Assembly (NCBI GenBank): GCA_030280995.1
Contig: JASXTE010000005.1
Span: 17,028,501 to 17,092,500, forward strand
Length of the DNA stretch: 64,000 bases
Direction: 5' to 3'
Origin: Hemileia vastatrix
Lineage: Eukaryota; Basidiomycota; Pucciniomycetes; Pucciniales; Zaghouaniaceae
Shown: one piece after another, positions 1-10,900 of the stretch
Layout of the letters: every line of letters begins with the position of its first letter
How positions within the stretch are numbered: the first letter of the stretch is position 1
Position numbers and translations under genes: made by a program
The notes under the pieces: generated by a model
The model's database searches: none
Seen by the model: only the letters and a program-made list of their open reading frames with translations
What the model was told of the DNA's origin: nothing

Positions 1-551
1 ATGTTTTGAAAAGCACAAAAGTGAGGGCCTTTTATAAGCAAAACATGAGGGAAATAAAGACACGGAATTTACACCATCTACTGTACAAATGTGAGAAAAA
101 AGATGACCAAAAGGAGTATATATATGACATAAGAAAATAAATTAATTGGTACGTCAACAAGGGCATCAATTTTATTAGTAATATGAGTTCCCTTTGACTG
201 TCACAATTAATTACAACACATTTAAGTTAATTTTATTAATTTCACGGAATTCCAGATCTCTCAATGAAGTAATATAATAATTTTAAGGTTTTTTTTATTA
301 TAATTTTATTATTAATTTTTATTCCCAATCAACTGCATTATTGAGCACGGTGTTAGGGAGTAAAAATGTATGGGACACTTACTTAAATTAATTATTTACA
401 CTACTTAATATAATTAGCTTAATTAGTTGTAAGTAATATATAAGTAAATATTAAATAATTAATTATTAATAAGTATTTTAAAAAAGGTGTGGCTTCACCT
501 CAGTAAAATAATTACTTATTTTACCAGGTAAGTCTAGTAGCCCGGCTGACA
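1..551 (+). mobile_element. C-family LTR, 3' part (cut by the window edge)
   Basis: This matches the ends of three other copies at 16898-17576, 37691-38457 and 52831-53626. Shared marks are a TATA-like TTTTATAAGCAAAA block, a conserved GAGCAYGGTGTTAGG block, an AAAGGTGTGGCTTC block and the terminus AGCCCGGCTGACA. The sequence after it (AGTTACCCCATAATG) matches the B element at about 12768, so the LTR was inserted into the D-family internal region. The left end and its target duplication lie outside the window, so solo LTR versus complete element cannot be decided. Confidence 0.8.
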
Positions 552-1324
552 AGTTACCCCATAATGTCTGTTTCAAGTATTTTGTATGTCCTAGTTGAAT
601 CCTAGTTCTGGTTTTGTTATTTACGTTTCAAGTCCACTATGACTTTAAAATGGCTTGGAACTGTTTTCTTTGGTCTATTTTGATTGGTAGTGGATCACTG
701 GTGGTCTCCCATCATTTTTACTTATTGGAGGGAGCCAACCCAGTGATCTTTTCCTTTGACTGGACTTTCTATGGAGGTGGACTTTTTCCTTTTCTTTCTT
801 TGATTTTTGTGTCTATGGTTGTGATAGATAGTAGTTTTAGATTCTTATCTTTTTTCTTTTTTTTCTTTTTATTTTTATGGGAGTTATTATGATATAAAGG
901 CGGAAAAATCACAAATTATATTATATGGTGTCACCACATCAGGGTCGCCTGGATGTGGGAAAGCATTGGGGGGAAAGGCTTATCAATAGGCCAGAAAAAC
1001 TATTTCTTTTTTATCTCTATCTTATTTTTTTATTATTTTCTCAATTTCTATTTATTTCATCTTTTCTTTATGATACTCTTTTTCTTAACATATTTTTTAT
1101 CTCAATTCATTTAAAATTTATTTAAGGGTGTATCCATATCATGATGAACTTGGATGTAGGTAAGGTGTCAGGGGATCAGCTTATCAATTGGCTGGGGGAT
1201 ACCGTTTGAAATTATTATTTATCTCATCTTATTATTGTTCATTTCATTTTAATTTCTCAGCTCTCATATTTTTTGGGTAATTTTGTTTAATTATTTTCAA
1301 GTTTTTTAGTTTGTTAGTAGTTAA

Positions 1325-1972
1325 GTAAAAAATAAAAATAAAAATAAAAATAAAAATAAAAATAAAAATAAAAATAAAAATAAAAATAAAAATAAAAATA
1401 AAAATAAAAATAAAAATAAAAATAAAAATAAAAATATAAATATAAATATAAATATAAATATAAATATAAATATAAATATAAATATAAATATAAATATAAA
1501 TATAAATATAAATATAAATATAAATATAAATATAAATATAAATATAAATATAAATATAAATATAAATATAAATATAAATATAAATATAAATATAAATATA
1601 AATATAAATATAAATATAAATATAAATATAAATATAAATATAAATATAAATATAAATATAAATATAAATATAAATATAAATATAAATATAAATATAAATA
1701 TAAATATAAACATAAATATAAATATAAATATAAATATAAATATAAATATAAATATAAATATAAATATAAATATAAATATAAATATAAATATAAATATAAA
1801 TATAAATATAAATATAAATATAAATATAAATATAAATATAAATATAAATATAAATATAAATATAAATATAAATATAAATATAAATATAAATATAAATATA
1901 AATATAAATATAAATATAAATATAAATATAAATATAAATATAAATATAAATGTAAATAAAAATAAAAACAAA
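1325..1972. repeat. TAAAAA / TATAAA microsatellite
   Basis: About 108 bases of a hexameric TAAAAA array pass into about 520 bases of a near-perfect TATAAA array with few interruptions (one CATAAA near 1710). Long open frames on the minus strand here are only the translation of the repeat (alternating Ile/Tyr and similar). A shorter array of the same type sits at the equivalent place in the B element (13312-13500), so this looks like a family-specific repeat that has expanded. Confidence 0.95.
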
Positions 1973-2052
1973 TAAATAAATAAAAATAAAAATAAAGATA
2001 AAAATAAAACAAATTTTTTTATACATATCTGCTAATTATTTTTGTTCTCTTT

Positions 2053-2939
2053 TTATTGAATTATTAATTTCTTATTTTTTTTAATGTCAGGAAGAAGATG
2101 CCTCCTGCGGTTGGTCCAGATTATGTTGGTGTTTTTGCTTTTTGTTAGGATTGGAGGAATAAATGTGTTCTTTGTGGTAAGGTGGCTGGAAAGAGTATAT
2201 GGATTGTAATGGTCAGGAACTGGATTAGAAGGTAATTTTTGGGAATAAGTAGAAGAAGATGGTATGAGGTGTTGGAAGGTGTGCTTAATTATTCTAGACA
2301 TCTTCCAGTGGCCATCAAGAAGCTGTTTCCTCAGATTCTTTTCAAATTCAATCAACAGACCATGAAGAGAAAAGGCTTTAAGCATGTTTGAGAAAATCAT
2401 TCTTAGGTTTTGCTTCATATCGGTGTAATCCAGCATTAATATGGTTTCTAGAGGTAGGCCAATCCTAATTTCAGTTTCAGGAGGCGGGGTGACAACTAAA
2501 CAGAAAAATCAGATCATTAATTGTGTTCTGTTGAAGAAATTGGATTTATTAATTTGGTACTTACAGATTGGAAGCTCATCAAATTTTTAAGAGGCCGGGA
2601 TTTTGTTTGTTGAAGAATTCTGAATGCATGTAGTAGGAGGATAAACCAGATGGAGGTATGGATTTTAATGGTCATTCTCTAAGTTGTTTTGAGAATATGA
2701 ACTAGAAGAAGGATGTTCCTGTGGCTGCGTTGGAGAAGTATGGCTGTTGTTGTTGTTGTTGATATTGTTGGTTGGATCAGTTTGGCTGGATACTGGTGGT
2801 GGAGTACCAGGTTGGTTGTAAAATGGACCAGGAGATGGTGACATTGAAGCATATTGGGATCTTCTGGATCAAGATCTGGAAGAAGTATAACTGTCAGAAG
2901 AGAGGTGTAGTTAACTTTTCTTGTTTGAGAGGGAGATTT
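2053..2939 (-). other. Degenerate antisense region downstream of the Cys-rich ORF
   Basis: The minus strand has broken open stretches, the longest being 127 codons at 2436-2053. It directly continues the antisense ORF at 3610-2940 and could be its decayed C-terminal half or 3' region. Stops interrupt every frame and I recognise no domain. The sequence is less AT-biased than its surroundings and contains a GTT run near 2748. Confidence 0.3.
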
Positions 2940-3610
2940 TCATTTGGGAGCAGTTTTTGGTGCTCTGGTGTATTCTTGAGGTTCTCTGGAAGGCCTTCTA
3001 GAAGTTTTGGAAGTTTTGTCATTTTTAGAGTAAGAAAGTTTTGAGTTCATTTCTATGGGAGAACTAGGAGGTTTTTTTGTGGAGTTTTTGGTGTTTACTG
3101 GTGGATTTTGACTGTTTTCTGGCTGAATTTGGAGGTTTTGAGCCTGATTTCCACTTCCTAGCAAGGCAGGAGGGCAGCCTGGAAGCATTCTAGCAGCTTG
3201 GGAGCTGATTTTGAAGTTGTTTTATCTGAATTCACTGTGATAAATGCTGCTTTTTGAGATGATAAGGCAGGTCTTTTGGAGAGTGTTTTGGGGACAGAGC
3301 AGTGTGATCTTCTGGATAAATCTGAAGATAGAGAAGAGGAAGCAGGATCTAGTTCTGTGGATCTGGTAGGAGATCTAGAGATGTATTTGTGTGAAGGTGA
3401 AGGTGGTGGTATAGGATAATTGGGGTCTCTGTCACACTTTTTCTTTTTGGAGTTGAAAGAATCACAGGCCCTGTTGTAGAGTTTGGCTTCAGGAGTTGGA
3501 AAAGTGAAGGTGCAAGGTCTGCACATGTGAATACACTGTTTGCAAGAATAGTCCTCTGGAGCAGTTAAACAATGAAGGTCTGATGGGTCAAAATCTGGGG
3601 ATCCGGCCAT
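2940..3610 (-). pseudogene. Antisense Cys-rich ORF of the D element, frameshifted
   Basis: The minus strand carries a 150-codon ORF (3610-3158) beginning MAGSPDFDP. Codon-like sequence then continues in another frame (3188-2940), which implies one frameshift near 3160. The N-terminal part has a Cys cluster (CKQC, CRPC) followed by R-A-C-D-x5-K-K-K-K-C-D, which resembles the first half of a fungal Zn2Cys6 cluster but lacks its second Cys. The rest is rich in Ser, Pro and Lys, with basic stretches that could act in the nucleus. The ORF lies antisense between the lost pol and the 3' LTR, where some plant Ty3 elements carry antisense genes. A related N-terminal block occurs at 4908-4654. The family is unknown to me and no function is assigned. 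Confidence 0.45.
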
Positions 3611-3759
3611 TATCTGTGATGGGACAGTAATGAAGAGAAAAGAAATAAAAGAAAATTTTTATCTGTCATGTGTAGATGATGAAGAGAAAGTGGAAGTTCA
3701 CTAGGGTGGTTGCGGAGTATTGTGCATGGAATTGGCTCTGTCTTTTTATGCAAAGTGTG

Positions 3760-4132
3760 GAAATTTCATCAAGACTTTAAACTGAAGAATGGTATAGTCC
3801 CCCAAGACTATAAACTGATAATGGTTTGATGGTTGAGTCCTTCAGGACTATAAACTGATAATGTGGTGTTGGTGTGATTCTGGAGGAGGGCATACAAAGA
3901 GGGAGTCTCTGAATTTAGTTAAGGCAAGTGTGGGGGTGACTGATGAGCTGGCTTCTCTGTAGAACAGTTACCACAGAATTTTAGTTTATTTTTTTAGTCT
4001 TTAATGGTTTTATCTCTGGCTCTGTCTTTATGATTAAGGTTTTGAGTCCCCCAAGAATATAAACTGAGGGTTTTTGAGTCCCCCAAGACTATAAAATGAG
4101 GGCTTTTAGTCCCCCAAGACTTTAAACTGAGG
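3760..4132 (+). repeat. Hairpin repeat array in the D element
   Basis: Five good copies, at 3796, 3836, 4045, 4077 and 4108, have the form AGTC, six-base loop (CCCCAA or CTTCAG), GACT, then WTAAACTGA. A degraded copy is near 3766 and an isolated one is at 631. The copy at 4045 has one stem mismatch (GAAT). It is the same module as in the B element, which uses other stem sequences. Confidence 0.8.
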
Positions 4133-4205
4133 AGTTTTTTTTATGGTTGGAATCATTCAGAAAGTGTGGAAAGTTGTCAATTTTTTTATTTCTAAGTCAA
4201 GAATT

Positions 4206-4908
4206 TCAGGCAAGAATCAATAACAAAAGAGAATCAAGAGATGAAAGAAAGTGTTCAGCATTAGTCTTCCACTGGTGGATGAGATGTCTTCTTTTCTCAA
4301 TTTCCTGTGGATCTTTAGTAGAAGTGGATTGGAAGTAGTTTAAAATGAGATGTTTTTGTTGAGAAGAATGTTTTTGGAATATGTCCTTGATTGTGGAAAA
4401 TTGATTGGGTGGTGTTGTTTCAATGGTTCCCACATTATCATCATCACTGTCTGGATGGGAAATAACTGGAAATTTGTCTTCTTAAATTTCAGTATGGAGA
4501 AGCATTGGTTTTGCCATCAGAAGGACCAGGTATTGTTAAGCTAGTGGTTGTAGTGGTTTTGGAACTTTTTTTTAATGGGTGTAACTTGTTGATTAATCTG
4601 GGTATCAAGATGGAAGGCCTAGATCTTTTGGTTTTTCTGGAAGATGGACCAGGTCAAGGGGGAGGTGAATCTGTTGCAGATGATAATGGACCAGGTCCAG
4701 TGCAAGATTTCTTTCTGGAATAGCAGGCATCACAAGCAGTTCTGTACGGATGAATTGGTGGTGTTATAGTGAAGATGAGGTTATGGTCAATACAGTATTG
4801 ACAGGGACCCATTTCAATGATTTTTTTTGAAAAATGTGTGAACATGGTGGTTTTGATGAAAAAAATGCACATATTGTCGATTGGAGGGAGGATGTGGTCT
4901 TCAAACAT
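4206..4908 (-). pseudogene. Second antisense Cys-rich ORF, decayed
   Basis: The minus strand opens at 4908, 16 bases inside the 3' LTR, as MFEDHILPPIDN, so its first codons would be LTR-encoded. It carries C-Q-Y-C, then T-A-C-D-A-C-Y-S-R-K-K-S-C, then Ser/Pro-rich sequence. This is the same layout as the ORF at 3610, with the ACDxC half-cluster better preserved. The first frame ends at 4654; recognisable coding-like sequence continues with stops to about 4206. Tandem duplication of an antisense accessory gene is the simplest reading. I see no equivalent in the B element, so it may have been captured by, or retained only in, the D family. Confidence 0.4.
4879..4892 (+). promoter_or_regulatory. 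Polypurine tract of the D element
   Basis: GATTGGAGGGAGGA lies immediately before the LTR start TGTGGTCTTC. The identical tract precedes the 3' LTR of the B element (15109-15122). It is the expected plus-strand primer for Ty3-type reverse transcription. Confidence 0.8.
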
Positions 4909-5371
4909 TGACAGATGCCTTTGTTAGTCTTCTTTGCACTTTTTTGGTATGTCTTAATTTTCATTGATTGAATAATTGGGTGTTTTTCTGTTTATATTCA
5001 GCAAATATTGAAACTATAGTTATGTGGGTACTACCATTGGATAGCCCTGCTATTTTTGCTATATTTTATGTCTTGATGAAATTTTTCATATTCTAAGTTT
5101 TAAGGGTTCATTTGCTCACTTTTCATTTATAAAAGATAGCTGTTTAATTTTGTTTTTTGTTTTTTACGGGCTAACCTTAAGTCTTAGGGTTAAGTGCTTA
5201 GTACCATTTAGTACAGCTATTTTAGCTCTATATTTTATGTCTCAATGTTGTCATAGGTTTATTTTGTGTTTTAAGGGTTTTAGTAGTTGTGGTGGAAGTA
5301 ATTTGGGCTTTATTGGGGGTTTTTGGTGGTTTTCTGGCTTCAGGGAGGTCTGGCCACTTCTAGGCGGGCGG
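4893..5371 (+). mobile_element. D-family 3' LTR, left part
   Basis: The start TGTGGTCTTC and the body match the uninterrupted D solo LTR at 24767-25860. It is broken at 5371 by the B element and resumes at 16297. The uninterrupted paralogue reads through the break point (about 25235-25255), which acts as a near-empty-site control. Confidence 0.9.
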
Positions 5372-6530
5372 TGTGGTAGCCTAAAGTTTAGTACGGCACC
5401 TAAGTACGTAAATGGAGTTATTACGGCATGCAAGATTGGCGTTATTATTTTTTTTATATATAAAAGGGTTTTATTTAATTTATTTGAGTTTTAAATATGA
5501 AGAAATTGGTCACGAGCAAATGCCTACACAAAAACAATTTATTTTACAAAGAAAACTTATTTTTACGGTCTGAAAAATTTATAAGTATCAAGTCAAGTCA
5601 CTCAAGAACCTTGGGAAATTTTCCCAGAATTTTTACTATTTTCTTATATTTTTAAATGAATTTTGAAGTTTTATAGAAATATTTACGTTTTCAGAAATTA
5701 CTTAACTTCGATGAATTTTCACAGGGTAATTAGAGCTGCGCAGACTACGAAAATTAGTTTGGTATGTAAAGGGGAAGTAGCTCTATTATGTGTAATTTTT
5801 CTAGATTTTTTATTATAGTTTTAAGGCTCTAATTGAGTCCGGAAGTCCGGACGGACTCCGTTTTGACTCCGTACGGACTCCGTACGGACTCCGCTTTGAC
5901 TCCATTCCGGCTCCGTATGGACTCCGTACGGGCTCCGGATTGACTCTGGAAGAGCTCTGGAGGGGAAAACTTAGGCACGTGACTAGGAATACTTAAGCGC
6001 TTCTCAAACTCGAAATTGAGAGGGGGGAACACATCATACAGCTTAATCATTAACTACCACGGTCTCATTTTTTATTACTCAACAAATTAAATAAATTGTA
6101 ATACCCTTATAACTTTATATTTTTATATATAACATTTTAGAAATACTACTCAACAATTTAAATCACACTTCATATAGGGTATCTTTAGAAAGGTCTTCAT
6201 CGCTGGGACTTGATTATTGCTGTCTCATATAGATTTAAATTATTATAAAAACATAAAAGTCAATCTTTTCAGATCTTTCACTGGTACACCTTAATTGTTG
6301 TTATCAGTATTTCTTTTCTCAACAGCTACAATCATTAAATCTCAATAAGTGTTAAATATTTTAGAGTTTCATTATTTTCATCAATCAGATCCAAGTAGAT
6401 TGGTTAGCTTAGTGATTTAGAATTCCCATTTTGATATTTTTGTTGGAAGGACGGGGTTTTCAGCTAAATCCACACATCTCCTCCGGATTCTGCTTACAGC
6501 AAGGCGACTGTAAGAGTTTACCTTACCATA
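5372..6530 (+). mobile_element. 5' LTR of the B element
   Basis: It begins TGTGGTAGCC and ends CCTTACCATA, an imperfect inverted end (TGTGGTA / TACCATA). Near 5455 the sequence TATATATAAAAGGG is a strong TATA-type promoter candidate. A tandem repeat lies at 5835-5945. It is close to its partner at 15123-16292. Confidence 0.92.
5835..5945 (+). repeat. GACTCCGTACG short tandem repeat in the B LTR
   Basis: About nine units of a 9-15 bp word built on GGACTCCGTAC or TGACTCCG follow one another; CCGTACGG is palindromic. The other LTR has the same number class but a different order of variants (15598-15700), showing unequal exchange or slippage since insertion. It could be an enhancer-like array; that is inference. 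Confidence 0.8.
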
Positions 6531-6532
6531 GT

Positions 6533-6555
6533 TGGCGCCCAACATGGGGTTCGAA
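6533..6555 (+). promoter_or_regulatory. Primer binding site, tRNA-Lys type
   Basis: TGGCGCCCAACATGGGG followed by TTCGAA starts two bases after the 5' LTR. It is complementary, with few mismatches, to the 3' end of eukaryotic tRNA-Lys(CUU): CCA, discriminator G, acceptor GTTGGGC, then T-arm. The match extends into the T-loop, about 22 bases. Confidence 0.85.
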
Positions 6556-6676
6556 TTCTCTAGCTTTTTCTAGGACTTACTTGGATCTAGAACGTTCTAG
6601 CCTGCAAGAGGCTTATTCTCTGGAACTCAAATTGGATTTTTGTTATTGGCCTGCAAGAGGCTTGTTATTTTAACGG

Positions 6677-7909
6677 TTGTTAACGCTTTTCTTATGTTTT
6701 GGGATGTCTTCTACTAGTGGAACTGCTGTGTTGGCTGCTGGTGTACCTGTTAGGGCATCAGTAAGGATTGTATCTTGGGTTGGGCCCAAGTTTTCTGGAG
6801 ATGATTTAGAAGGATTTTTACATAGGTATGAAACTGCAGCTGCGATTGATGGTGCTTTACCTTTGGATATGGTGAAGCAGATTAGGTTCTTTATTTTGGA
6901 CAGAGAGGTGGAAAAGGAGGTTATTTCTATGGATGGTTATAAAGATCAAGATTGGAGAAAGCTCAAAATTGAAATGGAAAAAAGGTGGCCAAAAGTTTAT
7001 TCATTGGAGGATCTAAAGGATATAGCTAGGAAATGGGAATCAAAAGGTGATGTAACATCTCTGCATCAGTATCATCAGTTTATGGTTGAATTTCAGGTGG
7101 TTCTGGATTATTTGTTGGAGTATGAAATTTTATTTCATGATAATGCATCAAAGTATATTTTTTGGGATGCTATGGGGGAAAAGGTTAAGAAAGATGTTTT
7201 GATGGTGCTTATTAATGCAAATTTAATAAAGGATTGCCCAGATGGAGAAACTAGGATTCCTGGTATGGAGGTGCTAAAGAAGGCTATTTTAGAACATCTG
7301 GATACTCATAATTCTGTTGATTTGGACTCTGGAAAAGAGGTTTTTTTTGCTCAAGAGATAGAAGAGGGCGGTTTAGAAGAATTAGCTTCTGTTGAATTTC
7401 CGGATTCAGCCATTCCTGAAGATTTTGTCCAGCCTGAAGATATTATTTTTGTTGACTCTTCTGTTTGGAAAGAAGAGGTTTCTGAAGATGAAGATATTAT
7501 TGTCACTGATGAAGAAAATTTGGATGTTGGGGATAATTTTGTTTTGGATAATTTGGAATTTGATTTAGAGGAATATTTACCTCAGGTTTTGTCTTCAAAA
7601 GCGGAGACTGTCTGCAATTCAGATGTGGATATGGTTTATGAATCTGGTATATGTATGGTGGATTTGTTTCAATCTCAGGAAGAGATTTTTATGGAGGATA
7701 TGGTTTTTCCTGCACTAATAGAGAGTGTAGTGCCATTGGACAATAGGGTGCATAAAGTGGATGCACTCATATTTTGGAAAATTGTTGTTTATTTTTTATG
7801 TCCTTTTATAGGACAAATTCTGGGAATTTATTTTTGGGTTTTATGGAATCGGTGGATAAGCCCTTGGGGCAAAACTATGGATTATCTCCAGGGGATATCA
7901 AGAATTTAA
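6677..7909 (+). CDS. gag: Gag-like protein of the B element
   Basis: This 410-codon ORF starts 124 bases after the primer site. Residues about 28-220 look like the retrotransposon gag capsid-type domain of basidiomycete Ty3 elements: F-S-G-D-D-L-E-G-F-L, a Y-E-x-A-A stretch and a D-W-R-K-L segment. The later part is very acidic (Glu/Asp about 230-330), and no CCHC zinc knuckle is visible. Near the C terminus, residues about 370-395 form one strongly hydrophobic, possibly membrane-spanning stretch, which is unusual for a Gag. It ends in TAA two bases before a hairpin repeat; pol follows 56 bases later in another frame. Structural role in the particle is inferred from position and similarity. 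Confidence 0.8.
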   Translation: MLTLFLCFGMSSTSGTAVLAAGVPVRASVRIVSWVGPKFSGDDLEGFLHRYETAAAIDGALPLDMVKQIRFFILDREVEKEVISMDGYKDQDWRKLKIEMEKRWPKVYSLEDLKDIARKWESKGDVTSLHQYHQFMVEFQVVLDYLLEYEILFHDNASKYIFWDAMGEKVKKDVLMVLINANLIKDCPDGETRIPGMEVLKKAILEHLDTHNSVDLDSGKEVFFAQEIEEGGLEELASVEFPDSAIPEDFVQPEDIIFVDSSVWKEEVSEDEDIIVTDEENLDVGDNFVLDNLEFDLEEYLPQVLSSKAETVCNSDVDMVYESGICMVDLFQSQEEIFMEDMVFPALIESVVPLDNRVHKVDALIFWKIVVYFLCPFIGQILGIYFWVLWNRWISPWGKTMDYLQGISRI

Positions 7910-7911
7910 TT

Positions 7912-7934
7912 CCTCCAAAATGAGGATAAACTAC
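7912..7934 (+). promoter_or_regulatory. Hairpin copy in the gag-pol gap
   Basis: CCTC, loop CAAAAT, GAGG, then ATAAACTA begins two bases after the gag stop. The pol frame opens at about 7939, with its first ATG at 7966. There is no gag-pol overlap, so pol must use reinitiation, readthrough plus a frame change, or a separate RNA. The hairpin is well placed to matter, but that role is inference. Confidence 0.5.
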
Positions 7935-7965
7935 CTAAACTGGGCTGAAATTTTCTTTTATCGTT

Positions 7966-10900
7966 ATGCCTTCAATTTATTCAGGATTCAAATTATTATG
8001 GATGCCCTCATTTTTTGGGGTAGCAGGGGCTGATCACTCTAATGTTGTAATCTCTCCTCAGGATGAGATCCCGGATTGCAATAGGTCAGCTCACTTGGAG
8101 ATAATTCAAGTGGATTCTCAATTATTTTCTGTTAATATTACTTTGGAGTGCAAATACGTTTTGGACTTTTCTATATGTTTATTGGATTTACCCGGTTTTT
8201 CTATTAAATTTAAAAACGGTGAAAAAGGCAAAATGGGCCAAATTAGGTTGGATAAAAATTGGAAGGGTATGTTTGATTACATCCAGCAAGAGGTTAAACT
8301 GCAATTATCTCCTTCTATTACGGACCTCCAGCAAGAGGGTAAACTGCAAAAACCTTATCAAAATACGCTTAAAAATCTCAGTATAATTAAAACTCAAAAA
8401 AATAATTTTTGTGAAAATTCGTTTCCGGGCCTCCAGCAAGAGGTTAAACTGCAATTATCTCCTTCTATCACGGACCTCCAGCAAGAGGGTAAACTGCAAT
8501 TATCTCATCAAAACCCAATAAAAAATCTCAGTATAATTAAAACTCAAAAAAATAATTTTTGTGAAAATTCAATTCCGGTCCTCCAGCAAGAGGTTAAACT
8601 GCCGACTTTCTTTACAGGTGATTTAATGTTGGATAAGGGAAGCAAAGGTGTTGGAAAATCTGTTTATAAATTAGACGAGGGAAAGGAGAAAAGGGTAAAA
8701 TTTAAAAATGAAATAAAATATTTTTCTAATTTTTCTTATTCTGATTCTGGCGATGAAGAAGATTTATTTGATGAAATTTTTAATGGCAATACAAAAGTAA
8801 ATTTTTTACCTCAAGTTTATTTAGATGTGGACGCAGCCAAATATAAGAAGGTAGCAAATAAAGTTCGACCTATTAATGAACCGCTACCTGCTGAATTAAA
8901 TCCACCCTTGAGAAGACCAAGGTTATCAAGAGATCCTTATGAAAGTCCCTTGGTAAAGAATCCGCCTGAATTTTTTGAGACATCAAGAATCACTTTTGAG
9001 AGACTGGGTGTTGTTAATTTTGGACCTGATGGTTGGTTGTCTGGAGAAGAGAAGAAGTTGTTGTTGGATGTGATGGTCAAGCGAGAGAAGGCCATTGCTT
9101 TTGTAGAAGAGGAGAGGGGTGTGTTGAAGCATTCCTATGGGGAGCCTCACAAGATTCCTGTGGTATGTCATGAACCGTGGCAGCAGAAACCAATTCCTAT
9201 TCCAGCTGCATTAAAAGAAGCCTATATTGAAGTTGTCAGAGAACGGATACGCACTGGACTGTATGAGCAATCAACGTCAAGTTATTCTAGTCCGGTATTT
9301 TGTATCAAGAAACCGAATGGCAAGATTAGATTTGTTCATGATCTTAGGGAATTAAATAGGGTTACAATAAAGGATGCTGGGATACAACCTAGTTCTGAGG
9401 AGTTTGTTGAAGCGTTTGCAGGGAGAGTGTGTTATGTTTTGGGAGATATTATGGGTGGATATGATGAGAGAGAGTTACATCCAGACTCAAGGCCTCTCAC
9501 TACATTTGATACGCCACTTGGACATTTACAGTTAACAAGATTACCTCAAGGAGCAACAAATTCGGTTGCAGTTTATCAAGCTCAGATGGCTTGGATCCTT
9601 CAAGATGAAATTCCACAATATGCTGGAATCTTTATAGATGATGGAGGAATTAAGGGACCAACAACCGACTATGATAACCAGGTGTTGGAAGAGAATCCTG
9701 GGATACGCAAATTCATTTGGGAGTTTGCAATTACTTTAGAAAGAATCTTGTTTCGAATTGAAGAGGCTGGCTTAACTATTTCAGGTTCAAAATTTTCATG
9801 TTGTGTGCCAGCCTTAGAAATATTAGGCCATGTGGTATGTAGAGAGGGTAGGATTATGTCCAAGAAGAAAGTTAATAAAATTCAGTCCTGGCCAAGACCC
9901 AAGAATACGACCGAAGTTAGAGGGTTTTTAGGCATTTGTGTATATGTTAGAATGTTTATCAAGGACTTTTCTTCATTGGCAGCTCCATTGAGACGGTTAA
10001 CGAGAAAGGATGCAGACTGGGAGTGGGATGAAGAGTGTGAGAAGGCGTTTGTGAAGTTGAAGGAGGTTGTAGGGAAGGATTTAGTCCTGCACAAGTTGGA
10101 TTATGGAAAAGATGCTGGCAGAATTTATTTAGCAGTTGATTCAAGTCAGGTTGCAGCTGGGGTGGTTTTGTCTCAGATGGATAAAGCTGGTTACATCAGG
10201 CCAGTTAGGTATGAATCTGTAGTATTTACTGAGGTCAAATCAAGATATTCACAACCAAAATTGGAATTATGTGGTGTGGCGAAAATACTGAAGAAACTTC
10301 AGCATATTTTGTGGGGGCAACATTTTGAGTTGCAAGTGGATGCGAAATCGTTAATCCAGATGATTAATTCCCCAAGTTTACCGAACGCACCCATGACGAG
10401 ATGGGTAGCTTTTATTCAACATTTTTTGTTTGATTTAGTTCATAAGCCTGGCAAAACTTTTACTATGCCAGATGGTTTATCAAGGAGACCACCCACTGAA
10501 GAAGATTCAGACTCAGAAGAGTTCGATGAAGATATACCTATTATCAAATCCAGCACTAAAGGAGCTGAAGACTTTCCATACCTCCCCCATGAGGTTAAAC
10601 TGGCAGGACTATTGTGTTTAGATTATGCTGTTGATGACCTCCACCAAGAGGATAAACTGGAAAATAGTTTTTATGTTAATAAAGGTGTTGGAAAAGGTGT
10701 AGATAAATTCGGCAGAGAGGAGGTAGAAGAAGATGTGGTGTATGTAGAGGAAGATGGATTGGTAGTGTGGGATAGTAGTAAGTTAAGGAATGGTGTATAT
10801 GTTGGAGAACTAGAGAATTTAAATAAAAAGGTGGATAAAGAGAAAGAGGTATTTTTGAATACGGTTTACGAGGGATCCAAAGGTTCAGAAGAAAAACGTC

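Larger units (their letters stand above)
552..4892 (+). mobile_element. D-family Ty3-like element, 3' internal (non-pol) region
   Basis: This is the stretch between a lost pol gene and the 3' LTR of a D-family element. It is colinear with 12730-15122 of the intact B element: an ACCCCATAATG block, an AGTCCACTATGACT hairpin, a block containing CCCAGTGATC, a TAAATA-type microsatellite, hairpin repeats, and the purine tract GATTGGAGGGAGGA abutting the LTR. No sense-strand protein is visible. Two decayed ORFs lie on the minus strand. Pol and the 5' LTR are outside the window. Confidence 0.65.

Noticed and set aside
1244..2026. Three long minus-strand ORFs of alternating Ile/Tyr, Leu/Tyr or Ile/Phe
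   Set aside because: They are translations of the TATAAA/TAAAAA microsatellite in three frames, not genes.
8046..8075. A CTCCTCAGGATGAGATC word resembling the hairpin module
   Set aside because: The stem does not close in the right register and the WTAAACTG tail is missing.
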